Origin: Comamonas sp. SCN 65-56
Lineage (GTDB): Bacteria > Pseudomonadota > Gammaproteobacteria > Burkholderiales > Burkholderiaceae_C
Assembly (NCBI RefSeq): GCF_001724135.1
Contig: NZ_MEDS01000025.1
Coordinates: 1-64,000 of the forward strand
DNA: 64,000 nucleotides
Reading direction: 5' to 3'
This document shows, piece after piece, positions 28,452-41,774 of the stretch. The notes beneath the pieces were generated by a model that had not been told where the DNA came from, searched no databases, and saw only the letters and a program-made list of their open reading frames with translations. The position numbers were made by a program, and so were the translations under genes. Every line of letters starts with the position of its first letter. Positions within the stretch are counted from its first letter, which is position 1.

Positions 28452-29834
28452 ATGAGCACACTTTATGCACAGCGCCGGGCCCACCTGGCCTCCCAGTTGG
28501 GTGAAGGCGGCATCGCGCTGATTCCCACGGCCCCGGCGGCGATGCGCAACCGCGACAGCGACTTCCCGTACCGGCACGACAGCTACTTTTACTACCTGAC
28601 CGGCTTTTCCGAACCTGGCGCCTTCCTGGTAGTGACGGCCGACGGCGCATCCACCCTGCTGTGCCAGCCCAAGGACATGGAGCGCGAGATCTGGGACGGC
28701 TACCGGCTGGGCCCCGAGGCGGCGCCGCAGGCCTTGGGCGTGCAGGCGGCACATTCGATCGCCGAGCTCGACCAACGGCTGCCGCAACTGCTGGAAAACC
28801 GCAGCGAGGTGTGGTTTCCCTTTGCCACGCACACTGGTCTTGCGGCACGCGTCGAAGGCTGGCTGACCCAGGTGCGCACCCGATCGCGTGCCGGCGCACT
28901 GTGCCCGCAGATGCAACGCGACCTGTGCGAGCTGCTCGACGAAATGCGCCTCGTCAAGGACGCCCAGGAACAGGACACCATTCGCCGCGCCGGCGCCATC
29001 AGCGCACGCGGGCATATCCGCGCGATGCAGCGCAGCGCCCGCATGCTGCGCGCCGGTGAAGATGTGCGCGAATACCACCTGGACGCCGAGTTGCTGCACG
29101 CCTTCCGCGACGGCGGCTCGCAGTTTCCGGCCTACACCAGCATCGTCGCCGCGGGGGCGAACGCCTGCGTGTTGCACTACCGCGCGGGCGACACCCCGGT
29201 ACGCGCGGGCGATCTGGTGCTGATCGATGCCGCCTGCGAACTCGACGGCTACGCCAGCGACATCACCCGCACCTTCCCCGCCAGCGGGCGCTTCACCGGG
29301 CCACAGCGCGCGCTGTATGAATTGGTGCTGCAAAGCCAGGTGGCAGCGATTGCCGCTACCCGCGCCGGTGCGCGCTTTGACGACCCGCACGACGCCGCCG
29401 TAGCGGTGCTGGCGCAGGGCATGCTCGATCTGAAACTGCTCGACGCGAACAAAGTGGGCAGCGTGCAGGACGTGATCGAAAAGCGCGCCTACTTCCCCTT
29501 CTACATGCACCGCACCAGCCACTGGATGGGCATGGACGTGCACGATTGCGGCAGTTATGTGGAGCCCTCCGAGGCCAACCAGACCAGCCAGCAGGTGGAC
29601 CCCATTACCGGCCAGACGGTGACGCGTCGGCCCAGCCGCATCCTGCAGCCGGGCATGGTGCTGACGATTGAGCCCGGCATCTATATGCGCCCGGGCGAAG
29701 GTGTGCCCGAGCCGTTTCACCACATCGGCATCCGCATCGAAGACGATGCCATCGTCACCGCAGACGGCTGCGAGCTCGTGACGCGCGGCGTGCCGGTAGA
29801 GCCGGACGCCATCGAGGCGCTGATGCGCGACTGA
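28452..29834 (+). CDS. pepP: Xaa-Pro aminopeptidase (aminopeptidase P)
   Basis: This 460-residue di-manganese peptidase releases an N-terminal residue preceding proline. It has the creatinase-like N-domain (RNRDSDFPYRHDSYFYYLTG). The pita-bread domain supplies metal ligands in LIDAACELDGYASDITRTFP (two Asp), HRTSHWMGMDVHD (His), TIEPGIYM (Glu) and GIRIEDD (Glu). The length is usual for PepP. Confidence 0.95.
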   Translation: MSTLYAQRRAHLASQLGEGGIALIPTAPAAMRNRDSDFPYRHDSYFYYLTGFSEPGAFLVVTADGASTLLCQPKDMEREIWDGYRLGPEAAPQALGVQAAHSIAELDQRLPQLLENRSEVWFPFATHTGLAARVEGWLTQVRTRSRAGALCPQMQRDLCELLDEMRLVKDAQEQDTIRRAGAISARGHIRAMQRSARMLRAGEDVREYHLDAELLHAFRDGGSQFPAYTSIVAAGANACVLHYRAGDTPVRAGDLVLIDAACELDGYASDITRTFPASGRFTGPQRALYELVLQSQVAAIAATRAGARFDDPHDAAVAVLAQGMLDLKLLDANKVGSVQDVIEKRAYFPFYMHRTSHWMGMDVHDCGSYVEPSEANQTSQQVDPITGQTVTRRPSRILQPGMVLTIEPGIYMRPGEGVPEPFHHIGIRIEDDAIVTADGCELVTRGVPVEPDAIEALMRD

Positions 29835-29876
29835 TCCGGCGCTTCGGCTCTCTTGAGCCTTGAGCAAATTTTGGCG

Positions 29877-29899
29877 GTAATGCGAATCTTTCGCATTAC
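29877..29899. promoter_or_regulatory. Predicted Fur box ahead of the iron-uptake pair
   Basis: A perfect inverted repeat, GTAATGCGAA-TCT-TTCGCATTAC (10-bp arms, 3-bp spacer), lies 54-76 bp before the cupredoxin ATG. AATGCGAA/TTCGCATT arms resemble Fur-binding sites of Betaproteobacteria. The downstream genes are an FTR1 iron permease and a periplasmic cupredoxin, which fits iron repression. Confidence 0.72.
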
Positions 29900-29952
29900 A
29901 CTTGTGGTCTTTCGACCACCCGCGGGCCCAGGCCCGAGAAGGAGCCAGGTTC

Positions 29953-30309
29953 ATGCGCCACCGTTTCGCTCATGTGTTGTTGTCTGTTGGCGTGGCAGGG
30001 GGCTTGCTGGGCATCGCACTGCCTTGCGCACAAGCGGCGGACGACATGCCGGTGGCGCGCATCGAATTCAACGACGGCGCGGTGAACACCCGCTTGGTGG
30101 AACTGCCGGCCGGCAAGCGCTTTCGCCTGGAGATGGTGAACAACGGCAAGACGCCGGCCGAGTTTGAATCGCGCTCGCTCGGCGTGGAAATCGTGATCCC
30201 GCCAGGCGCCACGCGCACCAAGACCATCCCGCCCAAGCTGGCCGGCAAGTACCCCTTCTTCGACGACTTCCACATGGAAAATTCGCAAGGTCACATCGTG
30301 ATGAAGTGA
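29953..30309 (+). CDS. Periplasmic cupredoxin-domain protein linked to iron permease
   Basis: This 118-residue exported protein has a signal peptide (1-28, ending AQA) and a small cupredoxin-like beta domain. Met and His near the C-terminus (FHMENSQGHIVMK) are possible copper ligands. It resembles FtrB of the FtrABCD ferrous-iron uptake system, where the cupredoxin oxidises Fe(II) for the FTR1 permease. The P19 (FtrA) and ferredoxin (FtrD) genes are missing here. It lies 58 bp before the permease gene, behind a predicted Fur box. Confidence 0.78.
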   Translation: MRHRFAHVLLSVGVAGGLLGIALPCAQAADDMPVARIEFNDGAVNTRLVELPAGKRFRLEMVNNGKTPAEFESRSLGVEIVIPPGATRTKTIPPKLAGKYPFFDDFHMENSQGHIVMK

Positions 30310-30367
30310 GCCCCTGCCCGCACCACAGCGCATAGCATTCATCTACCCGTCAACCGCCAACCCCTCC

Positions 30368-31213
30368 ATGGAACAAGTCATCTTCGTGATGTGGCGCGAG
30401 AGCGTCGAAGCCCTGCTCGTCGTCGGCATCCTGCACAGCTGGCTGTCGCGCACGCCCGGTGCTGAATCGGGGCGCCGTTGGCTTTGGGGTGGCGTAGTGG
30501 CCGGCCTGGTGCTTGCCGGCCTGCTGGGCGCGGGCATCTACAGCGCGCAGGAATTGCTAGCCAACTGGCAGGACCAGTTTCAGACGCTCATGGTGCTGGT
30601 GGCGGCCGCGCTCATCGCGCAAATGGTGCTGTGGATGCGCGCCCATGGCCGCACGCTCAAGCGCGAGCTGGAACAAGGCCTCACGCGCAACCTGGAGCAT
30701 CAGAACTGGTGGGGCGTGGCCGTGCTGGCGGCGCTGGCCATCGCACGCGAAGGCAGCGAAGCCGTGGTCTTTCTCTACGGCACGCTGGCGGCGGCACCGG
30801 CCAGCGACCTGCCGCTGATGGGCATCGCTGCCCTGGGCGGGTTGCTGGCCGCCGTGGCAACCTTCTGGCTGCTGCAGCTGGGCAGCAAGGTCATGACCTG
30901 GCCGCGGTTCTTCCGCATCACCGAAATCCTGCTGTTGCTTTTGGCCGCGTCGCTGGTCGTCACCGGCGTGGAGAAGATGCAGGCGCTCGAATGGCTGCCA
31001 CCGCTGGTGGATGGCATCTGGGATACCTCCTGGCTGCTGCCCGACATGGGACGCGTGGGCGGCCTGGTCGCGGGGCTGACGGGTTATCGCGCGCAACCCT
31101 CCTTGATGACGGTGCTGGCCTTCGTCGGCTACTGGCTGCTGATGGCCTGGTTGCTGAGCCGCACCAAAGCCGGGACGCCGCAAGCCCAGCGCGCCCGCAT
31201 GGGACGGGCCTGA
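30368..31213 (+). CDS. FTR1-family high-affinity iron permease
   Basis: This 281-residue membrane protein has about seven helices. It carries both REXXE iron-transfer motifs: MWRESVEALLVV near the N-terminus and IAREGSEAVVFLYG near residue 125. FTR1 permeases take up iron after oxidation by a partner, here the upstream cupredoxin. The start MEQVIFVMWRESVE places the first motif at the expected position. The pair is probably iron-repressed. Confidence 0.9.
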   Translation: MEQVIFVMWRESVEALLVVGILHSWLSRTPGAESGRRWLWGGVVAGLVLAGLLGAGIYSAQELLANWQDQFQTLMVLVAAALIAQMVLWMRAHGRTLKRELEQGLTRNLEHQNWWGVAVLAALAIAREGSEAVVFLYGTLAAAPASDLPLMGIAALGGLLAAVATFWLLQLGSKVMTWPRFFRITEILLLLLAASLVVTGVEKMQALEWLPPLVDGIWDTSWLLPDMGRVGGLVAGLTGYRAQPSLMTVLAFVGYWLLMAWLLSRTKAGTPQAQRARMGRA

Positions 31214-31267
31214 CCCCTTGGCAACCGGGGCTGAACGCGCCACCCGCCGATAGAATCCGCACCGTCC

Positions 31268-31621
31268 ATGCGCCGCTTTCTGTTCATCCTCCTGATGCTC
31301 GCCATGCCGCTGCAGTCCGTCTGGGCTGCGGCCGCAGGCTATTGCAGCCACGAGGCGGCACCGGCCAGCGCGCATTTCGGGCACCACGCGCACCAGCACG
31401 AAACCGATGCGGACAACGGCAAGGCCGGCACCAACCAGACCCCTCCCGCGCTGGACATGGATTGCCAGAGCTGCCACGGCCAAACCAACGCCCTGAAGCA
31501 GACCAGCAGCACCACCGCCTTGTGGACGCAGGCGTTGCAGCGCGCACCTGCGCTGCGTTTTGTACTTCCCACCCCCAGCCCTCAGCGGCCCGAACGCCCC
31601 AACTGGCGCCCCGTTGCCTGA
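31268..31621 (+). CDS. CzcI-like metal-efflux accessory protein
   Basis: This 117-residue protein has a signal peptide (1-20, ending VWA). A His-rich stretch (FGHHAHQHETDAD) follows, then DMDCQSCHGQ in the middle. The layout fits CzcI, a small periplasmic regulator or accessory often first in czc efflux loci. The single CXXCH is read as part of a metal site, not a haem. A TAGAAT box at 31251-31256 would give a very short leader; no good -35 is seen. It lies 275 bp before the efflux genes, across a palindromic element. Confidence 0.7.
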   Translation: MRRFLFILLMLAMPLQSVWAAAAGYCSHEAAPASAHFGHHAHQHETDADNGKAGTNQTPPALDMDCQSCHGQTNALKQTSSTTALWTQALQRAPALRFVLPTPSPQRPERPNWRPVA

Positions 31622-31670
31622 ACGGCAAGGCGGGGCAGGGCAGCCCTTTCCCTCTTGATCGCTCCAGTGG

Positions 31671-31840
31671 CCTAGTACGGCAACCTGGAAGTAGAGGAAC
31701 ACAATGAAAGCGATGGATTCGCGCCCAGGGCAAGGCGCAAACCGCAGCGATAGCCGTAGCTATCGCGAGGATTTGCAACGCCGCCATGGGGGCGAAGGCG
31801 CGCTTTCATGTTTCGATATTTCCGGGTTGCTGTACGAGGG
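31671..31840. repeat. Large imperfect palindrome A (~168 bp), MITE-like
   Basis: The left arm 31671-31754 and the right arm 31759-31840 are imperfect inverted copies of about 83 nt around a CGTA loop. The core CGATAGC-CGTA-GCTATCG is exact, as is TGAAAGCG in both arms, and the outer ends match as GTAC-R-GCAACC-Y-GGAA. The element lies between the CzcI-like and TolC-like genes. It is non-autonomous in appearance with no ORF of its own, and its centre ATAGCCGTAGCTAT recalls that of palindrome B. Confidence 0.7.
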
Positions 31841-31896
31841 CCGCATGGTGCATTGCGTCTTGCCGGTATTGACCTTTGCCATGGGAGCAATATCGG

Positions 31897-33162
31897 ATGC
31901 CATCGAATCCCCCGAGGAATCACCCCCGACCGCGGCCACGCATGTGGCTCGCGGCCAGTGCCCTGGCGCTGGCGGCCAACACCGCCGCAGCCCAGCCCGG
32001 CACGCCATTGCAGGCCCTGTTTGAGCAGGCCTGGCAGCTGCAGCCAGAAGCGCGGGCGCTGCCGCTGCGCCGCCAGGCCGCCCAGGCCCAGCGCAGCAGC
32101 GCCGACGCCTGGACGCCCGAACCTGCCGCCCTGGAGCTCGAGAGCAAGACCGACCGCGTCGGCAGCCGCCAGGGCGAGCGCGAATACACCGTGGGCCTGG
32201 CCCTGCCGCTGTGGCTGCCCGGCGAGCGCGCGCGCCGCGCGGCGCTGGGCGATGCCGAGTTGCAGGCCGTGCACAGCGCCGCCCAGGCGGCGCAACTGCA
32301 GCTGGCCGGACGCGTGCGCGATGCCTGGTGGCAATGGCAGCGCGCCTGCGGCGAGCTGACGCTGGCGCAGGATCAGGAGGGCAGCGCCAAGGCCCTGGAG
32401 GCCGATGTGGCGCGGCGCCTGGCCGCGGGCGACATGGCGCGCTCCGACCACTACCAGGCCCAGGCCGGCGTGGCCCAGGCCCAGGCCGCCGTGGCCCAGG
32501 CCCGGGGCGGCTGCACCGCGGCGCGCACGGCTCTGACCGCCCTGGGTGGCGGGCCGCAGCTGCCGGTGGCCGGCGACAGCCTGGGCATGGAGAGCACGCC
32601 GGCCCTGGGCCAGGCCCCGGGCGTGCCGCCCGAGCACCCGACCCTGGCCGAGGGCGAGCGCCAGGCCGCCCTGGCCCGGCGCCAGGCCGAGCTGATTGCC
32701 GTACAGACGCGCGCCAACCCGGAGCTGACGCTGTCGGCCGCCAGCGCGCGCGGCCAGGCGGGCGAGAGCTACCAGCAGTCCGTGACCCTGGGCGTGCGCC
32801 TGCCGCTGGGCGCGGGCGTGCGTGCCCAGGCGCGTGAGGCCGCGGCCCTGGCCCAGGCGCTGGAGGCCGACACGCGCGTGCAGCGCGAGCGCGAGCGCCT
32901 GGCCGCCGACATCCAGTCCGCCCAGGCCCAGGCCGGCGCCGCCGCCGCCCAGGAGCAGGCCATGGCGCGCAACGCCGAGCTGGCCCGCGCCACGCGCGGC
33001 TTCGTCGCCAAGGCCTTTTCTTTGGGCGAGGCCGACTGGCCCACGCGCCTACGCGTGGAGCAGGACGCCCAGCTGGCCGAACGCCAGTGGCAGCGCGCCC
33101 GCGTGGACGCCGCCGCCGCCACCTCCACCCTGCGCCAGGCGCTGGGCCTGCTGCCTGAGTAA
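31897..33162 (+). CDS. TolC/CzcC-family outer-membrane efflux protein
   Basis: This 421-residue outer-membrane channel belongs to a tripartite metal efflux pump. It has a basic N-terminus then a signal segment (MWLAASALALAANTAAAQPG), followed by the repeated alpha-helical OEP barrel. Long Ala/Gln/Glu helices (QVTLGVRLPLGAGV-type beta strands between) and two OEP repeats are visible. The start at 31897 is an ATG; an in-frame TTG at 31876 is less likely. It is strikingly GC-rich: bases 32461-32520 contain 52 G/C of 60. Confidence 0.85.
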   Translation: MPSNPPRNHPRPRPRMWLAASALALAANTAAAQPGTPLQALFEQAWQLQPEARALPLRRQAAQAQRSSADAWTPEPAALELESKTDRVGSRQGEREYTVGLALPLWLPGERARRAALGDAELQAVHSAAQAAQLQLAGRVRDAWWQWQRACGELTLAQDQEGSAKALEADVARRLAAGDMARSDHYQAQAGVAQAQAAVAQARGGCTAARTALTALGGGPQLPVAGDSLGMESTPALGQAPGVPPEHPTLAEGERQAALARRQAELIAVQTRANPELTLSAASARGQAGESYQQSVTLGVRLPLGAGVRAQAREAAALAQALEADTRVQRERERLAADIQSAQAQAGAAAAQEQAMARNAELARATRGFVAKAFSLGEADWPTRLRVEQDAQLAERQWQRARVDAAAATSTLRQALGLLPE

Positions 33163-33170
33163 TCTTTAAG

Positions 33171-33231
33171 CAAAAAAGGCCTGCAGCGCCCTTCCATAAA
33201 GCGCAAACAGCTATTAAATATATAGCTTGCA
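33171..33231 (-). repeat. Dispersed intergenic repeat copy 1 (Comamonadaceae type)
   Basis: Read on the minus strand this gives TTTAATAGCTGTTTGCGCTT, then TATGGAAGGGCGCTGCAGGCC and a T-run. It aligns to the copy at 55334-55380 (ATAGCT...GCGCTT..TGG...GCG...AGGC..TTT). Such AATAGCT-GCGCTT intergenic elements are abundant in Comamonadaceae. The copy occupies the gap between the TolC-like gene and the HEGHDD protein gene. Confidence 0.6.
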
Positions 33232-33252
33232 GGCCATTGTTCCGGGACCGAT

Positions 33253-33795
33253 ATGTACCACCGACGTTTTCTTTCCCCCGCCCTGGCGGCCTTGCTGGGG
33301 CTGTCTGCCCTGGCCGTCCAGGCCCATGAGGGTCATGACGATGCGCCCGCCGCCGTGCAGACCAGCGCCGCGCCGCGCTTTGCCGCTGTGTCCGAGCAGT
33401 TCGAGCTGGTCGGCGTGATCGAGGGCCACAGGCTGTCCCTGTACCTGGACCATGCGGCCGACAACAGCCCCGTGCCGGATGCCACGCTGGAGCTGGAGTT
33501 GGGCGGCAAGGGCAAGCCCCTGGCCGTGACCCGGGTGGGCGAAGGCCTGTACCAGGCTGAGCTGAGCCAGCCCCTGGCCGACGGCGAGACTCCGGTGACC
33601 GCCACCGTCGTCGCCGGCGCCGACAGCGACCTGCTGGCCGCCGACATCGACTGGCACGCCCCGGCTACGGCCGTGCCGCCATCGGCCTGGGCGGGCAAGA
33701 GCCGCCTGGCCCTGGCCGGCGGTGCCGTCCTGCTGGCCCTGGCCGCTCTGTGGGCCTGGAGCCGCCGCACGCAACGCACGGGAGGTGCAGCATGA
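33253..33795 (+). CDS. Periplasmic HEGHDD metal-binding protein of the efflux locus
   Basis: This 180-residue protein has a signal peptide (1-24, ending VQA) and mature N-terminus HEGHDDAPAAV. A beta domain with KGKPLAVTRVGEGLYQAEL follows, then a C-terminal membrane helix (about 148-168) with basic tail RRTQR. The mature start AHEGHDDAP is shared with the next gene (adaptor), suggesting duplication of a metal-binding leader. A related domain is fused to some CzcB-type adaptors. Role unknown, probably a metal chaperone or adaptor accessory. It overlaps the adaptor by 4 nt. Confidence 0.6.
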   Translation: MYHRRFLSPALAALLGLSALAVQAHEGHDDAPAAVQTSAAPRFAAVSEQFELVGVIEGHRLSLYLDHAADNSPVPDATLELELGGKGKPLAVTRVGEGLYQAELSQPLADGETPVTATVVAGADSDLLAADIDWHAPATAVPPSAWAGKSRLALAGGAVLLALAALWAWSRRTQRTGGAA

Positions 33796-34904
33796 GCCGC
33801 CAAACCAAATACCTGAACGCCCTGGCCCTGGCCTGCGCCCTGTCCCTGCCACTGTTCGTCCAGGCCCACGAGGGCCATGACGACGCGCCCCCGGCCCTCA
33901 GCGGCGACAGCCCGCGGCGCCAGAGCGACGGCAGCGTATTCATCCCCAAGTCGGCCCAGCGCCAGCTGGGCCTGCGCACCCTGGCCGTGGCGGCGGGCGA
34001 GCATGCGCGCGCGTTCGAGCTGGCGGGCACCGTGGTCATGGACCCGAACGCCGGCGGCAAGGTGCAGGCGGCCCTAGCCGGCCGCCTGGAGGCCGGCCCG
34101 CAGGGCCTGCCGCTGCCGGGCCAGAGCGTGAAGAAGGGCCAGGTGCTGGCCTATGTGGTGCCCACGGCGGGTGCGCTGGAGCGCTCCGGCCAGCTGGCCC
34201 AGCAGGCCGAGCTGCGCGCGGCTAAAGAGTTGGCCCAGCGCCGCCTGGCGCGCCTGCGCGAGCTGGCCGACACCGTGGCGCGCAAGGACATCGAGGCCGC
34301 CGAGAGCGAGCTGCAAAGCCTGACCGCGCGCCTGGCCGCCGTGGGCGCCGGCCTGCGCCAGCGCGATGCGCTGGTGGCGCCGGTGTCGGGCGTCGTCGCC
34401 TCCAGCAACGCCGTCGCCGGCCAGGTGCTGGACGCGCGCGAGCAGGTGTTCGAGGTGGTGGATCCGGCGCGCCTGCGCATCGAGGCCCTGGCCTACGACC
34501 CGGCCCAGGCGCAGGACGTGGCCGGCGCCAGCCTGGCCCTGCCGGGCGGGCAGAACGTGCCGCTGCGCTTTCTGGGCGCGGCCCGCAGCCTGCGCGAGCA
34601 GGCCCTGCCGCTGTCCTTTGCCGGCGACGCCCAGGCCCTCTCGCAACTGGCCCTGGGCCAGAGCGTGCGCCTGGTGGTGCAGACGCGCTCGCGCGTGGCC
34701 GGGCTGCAGGTGCCGCTGGCGGCGCTGCAGAAGAACCCGTCCAACCAGGCCATCGTCTGGGTCAAGACCGCGCCCGAGCAGTACGCGCCGCGCGTGGTGC
34801 GCATCCAGCCGCTGGACGGCGTGCATGTGGCCGTCACCGACGGCCTGCAGCCCGGCGAGCGCGTGGCCACGCAGGGTGCCTCCCTGCTGAACCAGATTCG
34901 CTAA
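33792..34904 (+). CDS. RND efflux membrane fusion protein (CzcB/CusB family)
   Basis: This 370-residue periplasmic adaptor has signal peptide 1-25 and the mature start HEGHDDAPPAL, the same as the upstream gene. A lipoyl/hairpin region follows (PLPGQSVKKGQVLAYVV; coiled coil rich in Glu/Arg/Leu about 125-195), then beta-barrel and C-terminal domain DGVHVAVTDGLQPGERVATQ. It bridges the inner-membrane pump and the TolC-like channel. The start at 33792 overlaps the upstream stop by 4 nt, and the pump gene follows after 9 nt. Confidence 0.88.
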   Translation: MSRQTKYLNALALACALSLPLFVQAHEGHDDAPPALSGDSPRRQSDGSVFIPKSAQRQLGLRTLAVAAGEHARAFELAGTVVMDPNAGGKVQAALAGRLEAGPQGLPLPGQSVKKGQVLAYVVPTAGALERSGQLAQQAELRAAKELAQRRLARLRELADTVARKDIEAAESELQSLTARLAAVGAGLRQRDALVAPVSGVVASSNAVAGQVLDAREQVFEVVDPARLRIEALAYDPAQAQDVAGASLALPGGQNVPLRFLGAARSLREQALPLSFAGDAQALSQLALGQSVRLVVQTRSRVAGLQVPLAALQKNPSNQAIVWVKTAPEQYAPRVVRIQPLDGVHVAVTDGLQPGERVATQGASLLNQIR

Positions 34905-34913
34905 GGAGCCGCA

Positions 34914-38198
<3,285 letters not shown>

Positions 38199-38276
38199 CC
38201 CCTGCTTCACTGGTGCGCAAGTCAAACATGGGCACAATGGACAGCCGCATTTCGCCCAGAGCCCATCACCCATCGC

Positions 38277-39719
<1,443 letters not shown>

Positions 39720-39750
39720 CCGCGGCACCTCACACCGCCAGGGTGCAACC

Positions 39751-40536
39751 ATGACTTTTCTGCTGTCTTGGCCCTTGTGGCTGTCCGCCTTGTTCGCCTA
39801 CCTGATTGCAACGGCGGCAGCGCTGGCGCTGTCGGTCGCGGCAACCGCCTGGATGCGCCGGCGCTCCGTGCGCCTGGCTGGCGTGGCCGGTCTGATCGCG
39901 ACAATCGGCTCACCCATGATGGCGGGCTTCGTCGTCTGGCTAGGCCTGACGGCATCGGTCGAACTGCGCGATTTTTCCGACGCCGACCGCGCGGTGCGCA
40001 GCGAAGCCAGCGCGCTCTACACCCTGAACGCGCTGGCCGCCAGCGCCGCACCGACTGCCACAGCAGGTTGGTCCGCACAACTGGCGGACTACGGCCACAA
40101 GGCGCTGACGCGTGAATGGCCTGCCATGAGCTGGACCGGCTCCGATGCGGACACCGGCCGCCAGTTGCACCATCTGCGCACGGAGGCGCTGCGCCGCTTC
40201 GCCGCCGAATCCCCCGATTTGCGAACCGCCCTTGGGCAGACGCTGCAGGCCCTGTCCGCAGCGCGCGACAACCGGCTTGCCATAGCCACAGGGCACCTGC
40301 CCAGCGTGGTGTGGAGTGCGATGCTGATCTGCGCGTTCATCGTGCTCACGTTTGCCGCACTCACCCATGCCAACCAGCCGCGATCGAGCCGCTGGATATG
40401 CCTGCTGATGGGCTTGTTCATCGGTGTGCAACTGCACGCGGTCTACGTGATCGACCGGCCGTTCGTCGGCGCCGTGGCCACCAGCGACGCCCCCCTGCGC
40501 CACGCCGTGCAACGGCTGCAGGACGCCGCCCGATAG
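39751..40536 (+). CDS. DUF4239 (bestrophin-like) membrane protein
   Basis: This 261-residue protein has about four membrane helices: two N-terminal (7-30, 43-67) and two C-terminal (about 187-207, 214-235). Between them lies a helical region ending in LSAARDNRLAIATGHLPSVVW. This arrangement and the RxxRLxxAxxxLPxxxW motif fit the DUF4239 family. Function unknown. It lies 31 bp after pyk and 112 bp before the aldolase gene. Confidence 0.7.
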   Translation: MTFLLSWPLWLSALFAYLIATAAALALSVAATAWMRRRSVRLAGVAGLIATIGSPMMAGFVVWLGLTASVELRDFSDADRAVRSEASALYTLNALAASAAPTATAGWSAQLADYGHKALTREWPAMSWTGSDADTGRQLHHLRTEALRRFAAESPDLRTALGQTLQALSAARDNRLAIATGHLPSVVWSAMLICAFIVLTFAALTHANQPRSSRWICLLMGLFIGVQLHAVYVIDRPFVGAVATSDAPLRHAVQRLQDAAR

Positions 40537-40648
40537 CCAGCATTGCCGCACCGGCACAACGACGTGCTCAAGGCGAGGTCGGTAGAATCAAACGATCCTG
40601 GGCGCTGCTTGCGCCTACCGCGTTTCTGAACTACCCGAGGACTGCGCC

Positions 40649-41713
40649 ATGCCACTCGTTTCCATGCGTGAACTGCTCGACCATGCCGCCGAAAACGGCT
40701 ACGGCATCCCAGCCTTCAACGTCAACAACCTCGAGCAGGTGCAGGCCGTGATGGCCGCGGCCGATGAGACCGGCGCGCCTGTCATCCTGCAGGCCAGCGC
40801 CGGCGCGCGCAAGTACGCGGGCGAGCCTTTCATCAAGCACCTGATCACCGCCGCCTGCGAGGCCTATCCGCACATCCCGATGGTGATGCACCAGGACCAC
40901 GGCACCAGCCCCAAGGTCTGCGAGGGCGCGATCGCGCTGGGCTTCGGCTCGGTGATGATGGACGGCTCGCTCAAGGAAGACGGCAAGACGCCCTCCTCGT
41001 TCGAATACAACATCGACGTCACGCGCCAGGTGGTGGCGATGGCCCACAAGGTGGGCGTCACCGTCGAAGGTGAACTCGGCTGCCTCGGCAGCCTGGAAAC
41101 CGGCGAGGCCGGTGAAGAAGACGGCATCGGCGCGGTTGGCAAGCTCAGCCACGACCAGCTGCTGACCGACCCCGAGGAAGCGGCGCAGTTCGTCAAGGCC
41201 ACGCAGCTCGATGCGCTGGCAATCGCCATCGGCACCAGCCACGGCGCCTACAAGTTCACCCGCCCGCCCACCGGCGACGTGCTGGCGATCTCGCGCGTGA
41301 AGGAAATTCACGCCCGCATCCCCAACACCCACCTGGTGATGCATGGTTCCTCCAGCGTGCCGCAGGAGCTGCTGGCCATCATCAACCAGTACGGCGGCAA
41401 GATGAAACAGACCTGGGGCGTGCCGGTCAAGGAGATCCAGGAAGCCATCAAGCACGGCGTGCGCAAGATCAACATCGACACCGATATCCGCATGGCCATG
41501 ACCGGCGCGGTACGCAAGTTTCAGGTCGAGAACCCGGACAAGTTCGACATGCGTGAATGGATGAAGCCGGCACGCGAGGCCGCCAAGGCAGTGTGCAAGC
41601 AGCGCTACCTGGAGTTCGGCTGCGAAGGCCAGGGCGGCAAGATCAAGGGTGCGACACTGGTGGACATGGCGGCGCGCTACGCCGCCGGCGCACTCGCGCA
41701 AGTAGTGAACTGA
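40649..41713 (+). CDS. fba: Fructose-bisphosphate aldolase, class II (Calvin-cycle subtype)
   Basis: This 354-residue zinc-dependent aldolase interconverts fructose 1,6-bisphosphate with DHAP and glyceraldehyde 3-phosphate. It begins [20 protein letters not shown]. Zn-binding HQDHG, catalytic and substrate residues in [17 protein letters not shown] and NIDTDIR are present. The length and YNIDVTR segment fit the CbbA/Fba class IIA-like Calvin subtype. A TAGAAT box (40583-40588) is a possible -10 element. A strong terminator follows at 41737-41761. Confidence 0.95.
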   Translation: MPLVSMRELLDHAAENGYGIPAFNVNNLEQVQAVMAAADETGAPVILQASAGARKYAGEPFIKHLITAACEAYPHIPMVMHQDHGTSPKVCEGAIALGFGSVMMDGSLKEDGKTPSSFEYNIDVTRQVVAMAHKVGVTVEGELGCLGSLETGEAGEEDGIGAVGKLSHDQLLTDPEEAAQFVKATQLDALAIAIGTSHGAYKFTRPPTGDVLAISRVKEIHARIPNTHLVMHGSSSVPQELLAIINQYGGKMKQTWGVPVKEIQEAIKHGVRKINIDTDIRMAMTGAVRKFQVENPDKFDMREWMKPAREAAKAVCKQRYLEFGCEGQGGKIKGATLVDMAARYAAGALAQVVN

Positions 41714-41736
41714 ACACCAGCAGCGCGCAAACAGGG

Positions 41737-41761
41737 TGGCGGCCAATGGTCGCCATTTTTT
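41737..41761 (+). terminator. Rho-independent terminator after fba
   Basis: TGGCGGCC-AAT-GGTCGCCA forms an 8-bp stem with one G-T pair (41737-41755) and is followed by six T. It lies 24 nt after the aldolase stop and 14 nt before the convergent FmdE-like gene end, so it separates the two convergent transcripts. Confidence 0.85.
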
Positions 41762-41774
41762 GTGCCTGCGCCGT

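Noticed and set aside
31268-31621. CXXCH of the CzcI-like protein as a cytochrome haem site
   Set aside because: It is a single motif in a His-rich small protein of a metal-efflux locus; metal binding is the simpler reading.
31671-31840. Palindrome A as an integron attC site
   Set aside because: The ends do not carry the RYYYAAC/GTTRRRY boxes, and no integrase or cassette array is present.
31704-32024. 106-residue open frame starting in palindrome A
   Set aside because: It overlaps the palindrome and the start of the TolC-like gene in another frame and has no recognised motif.
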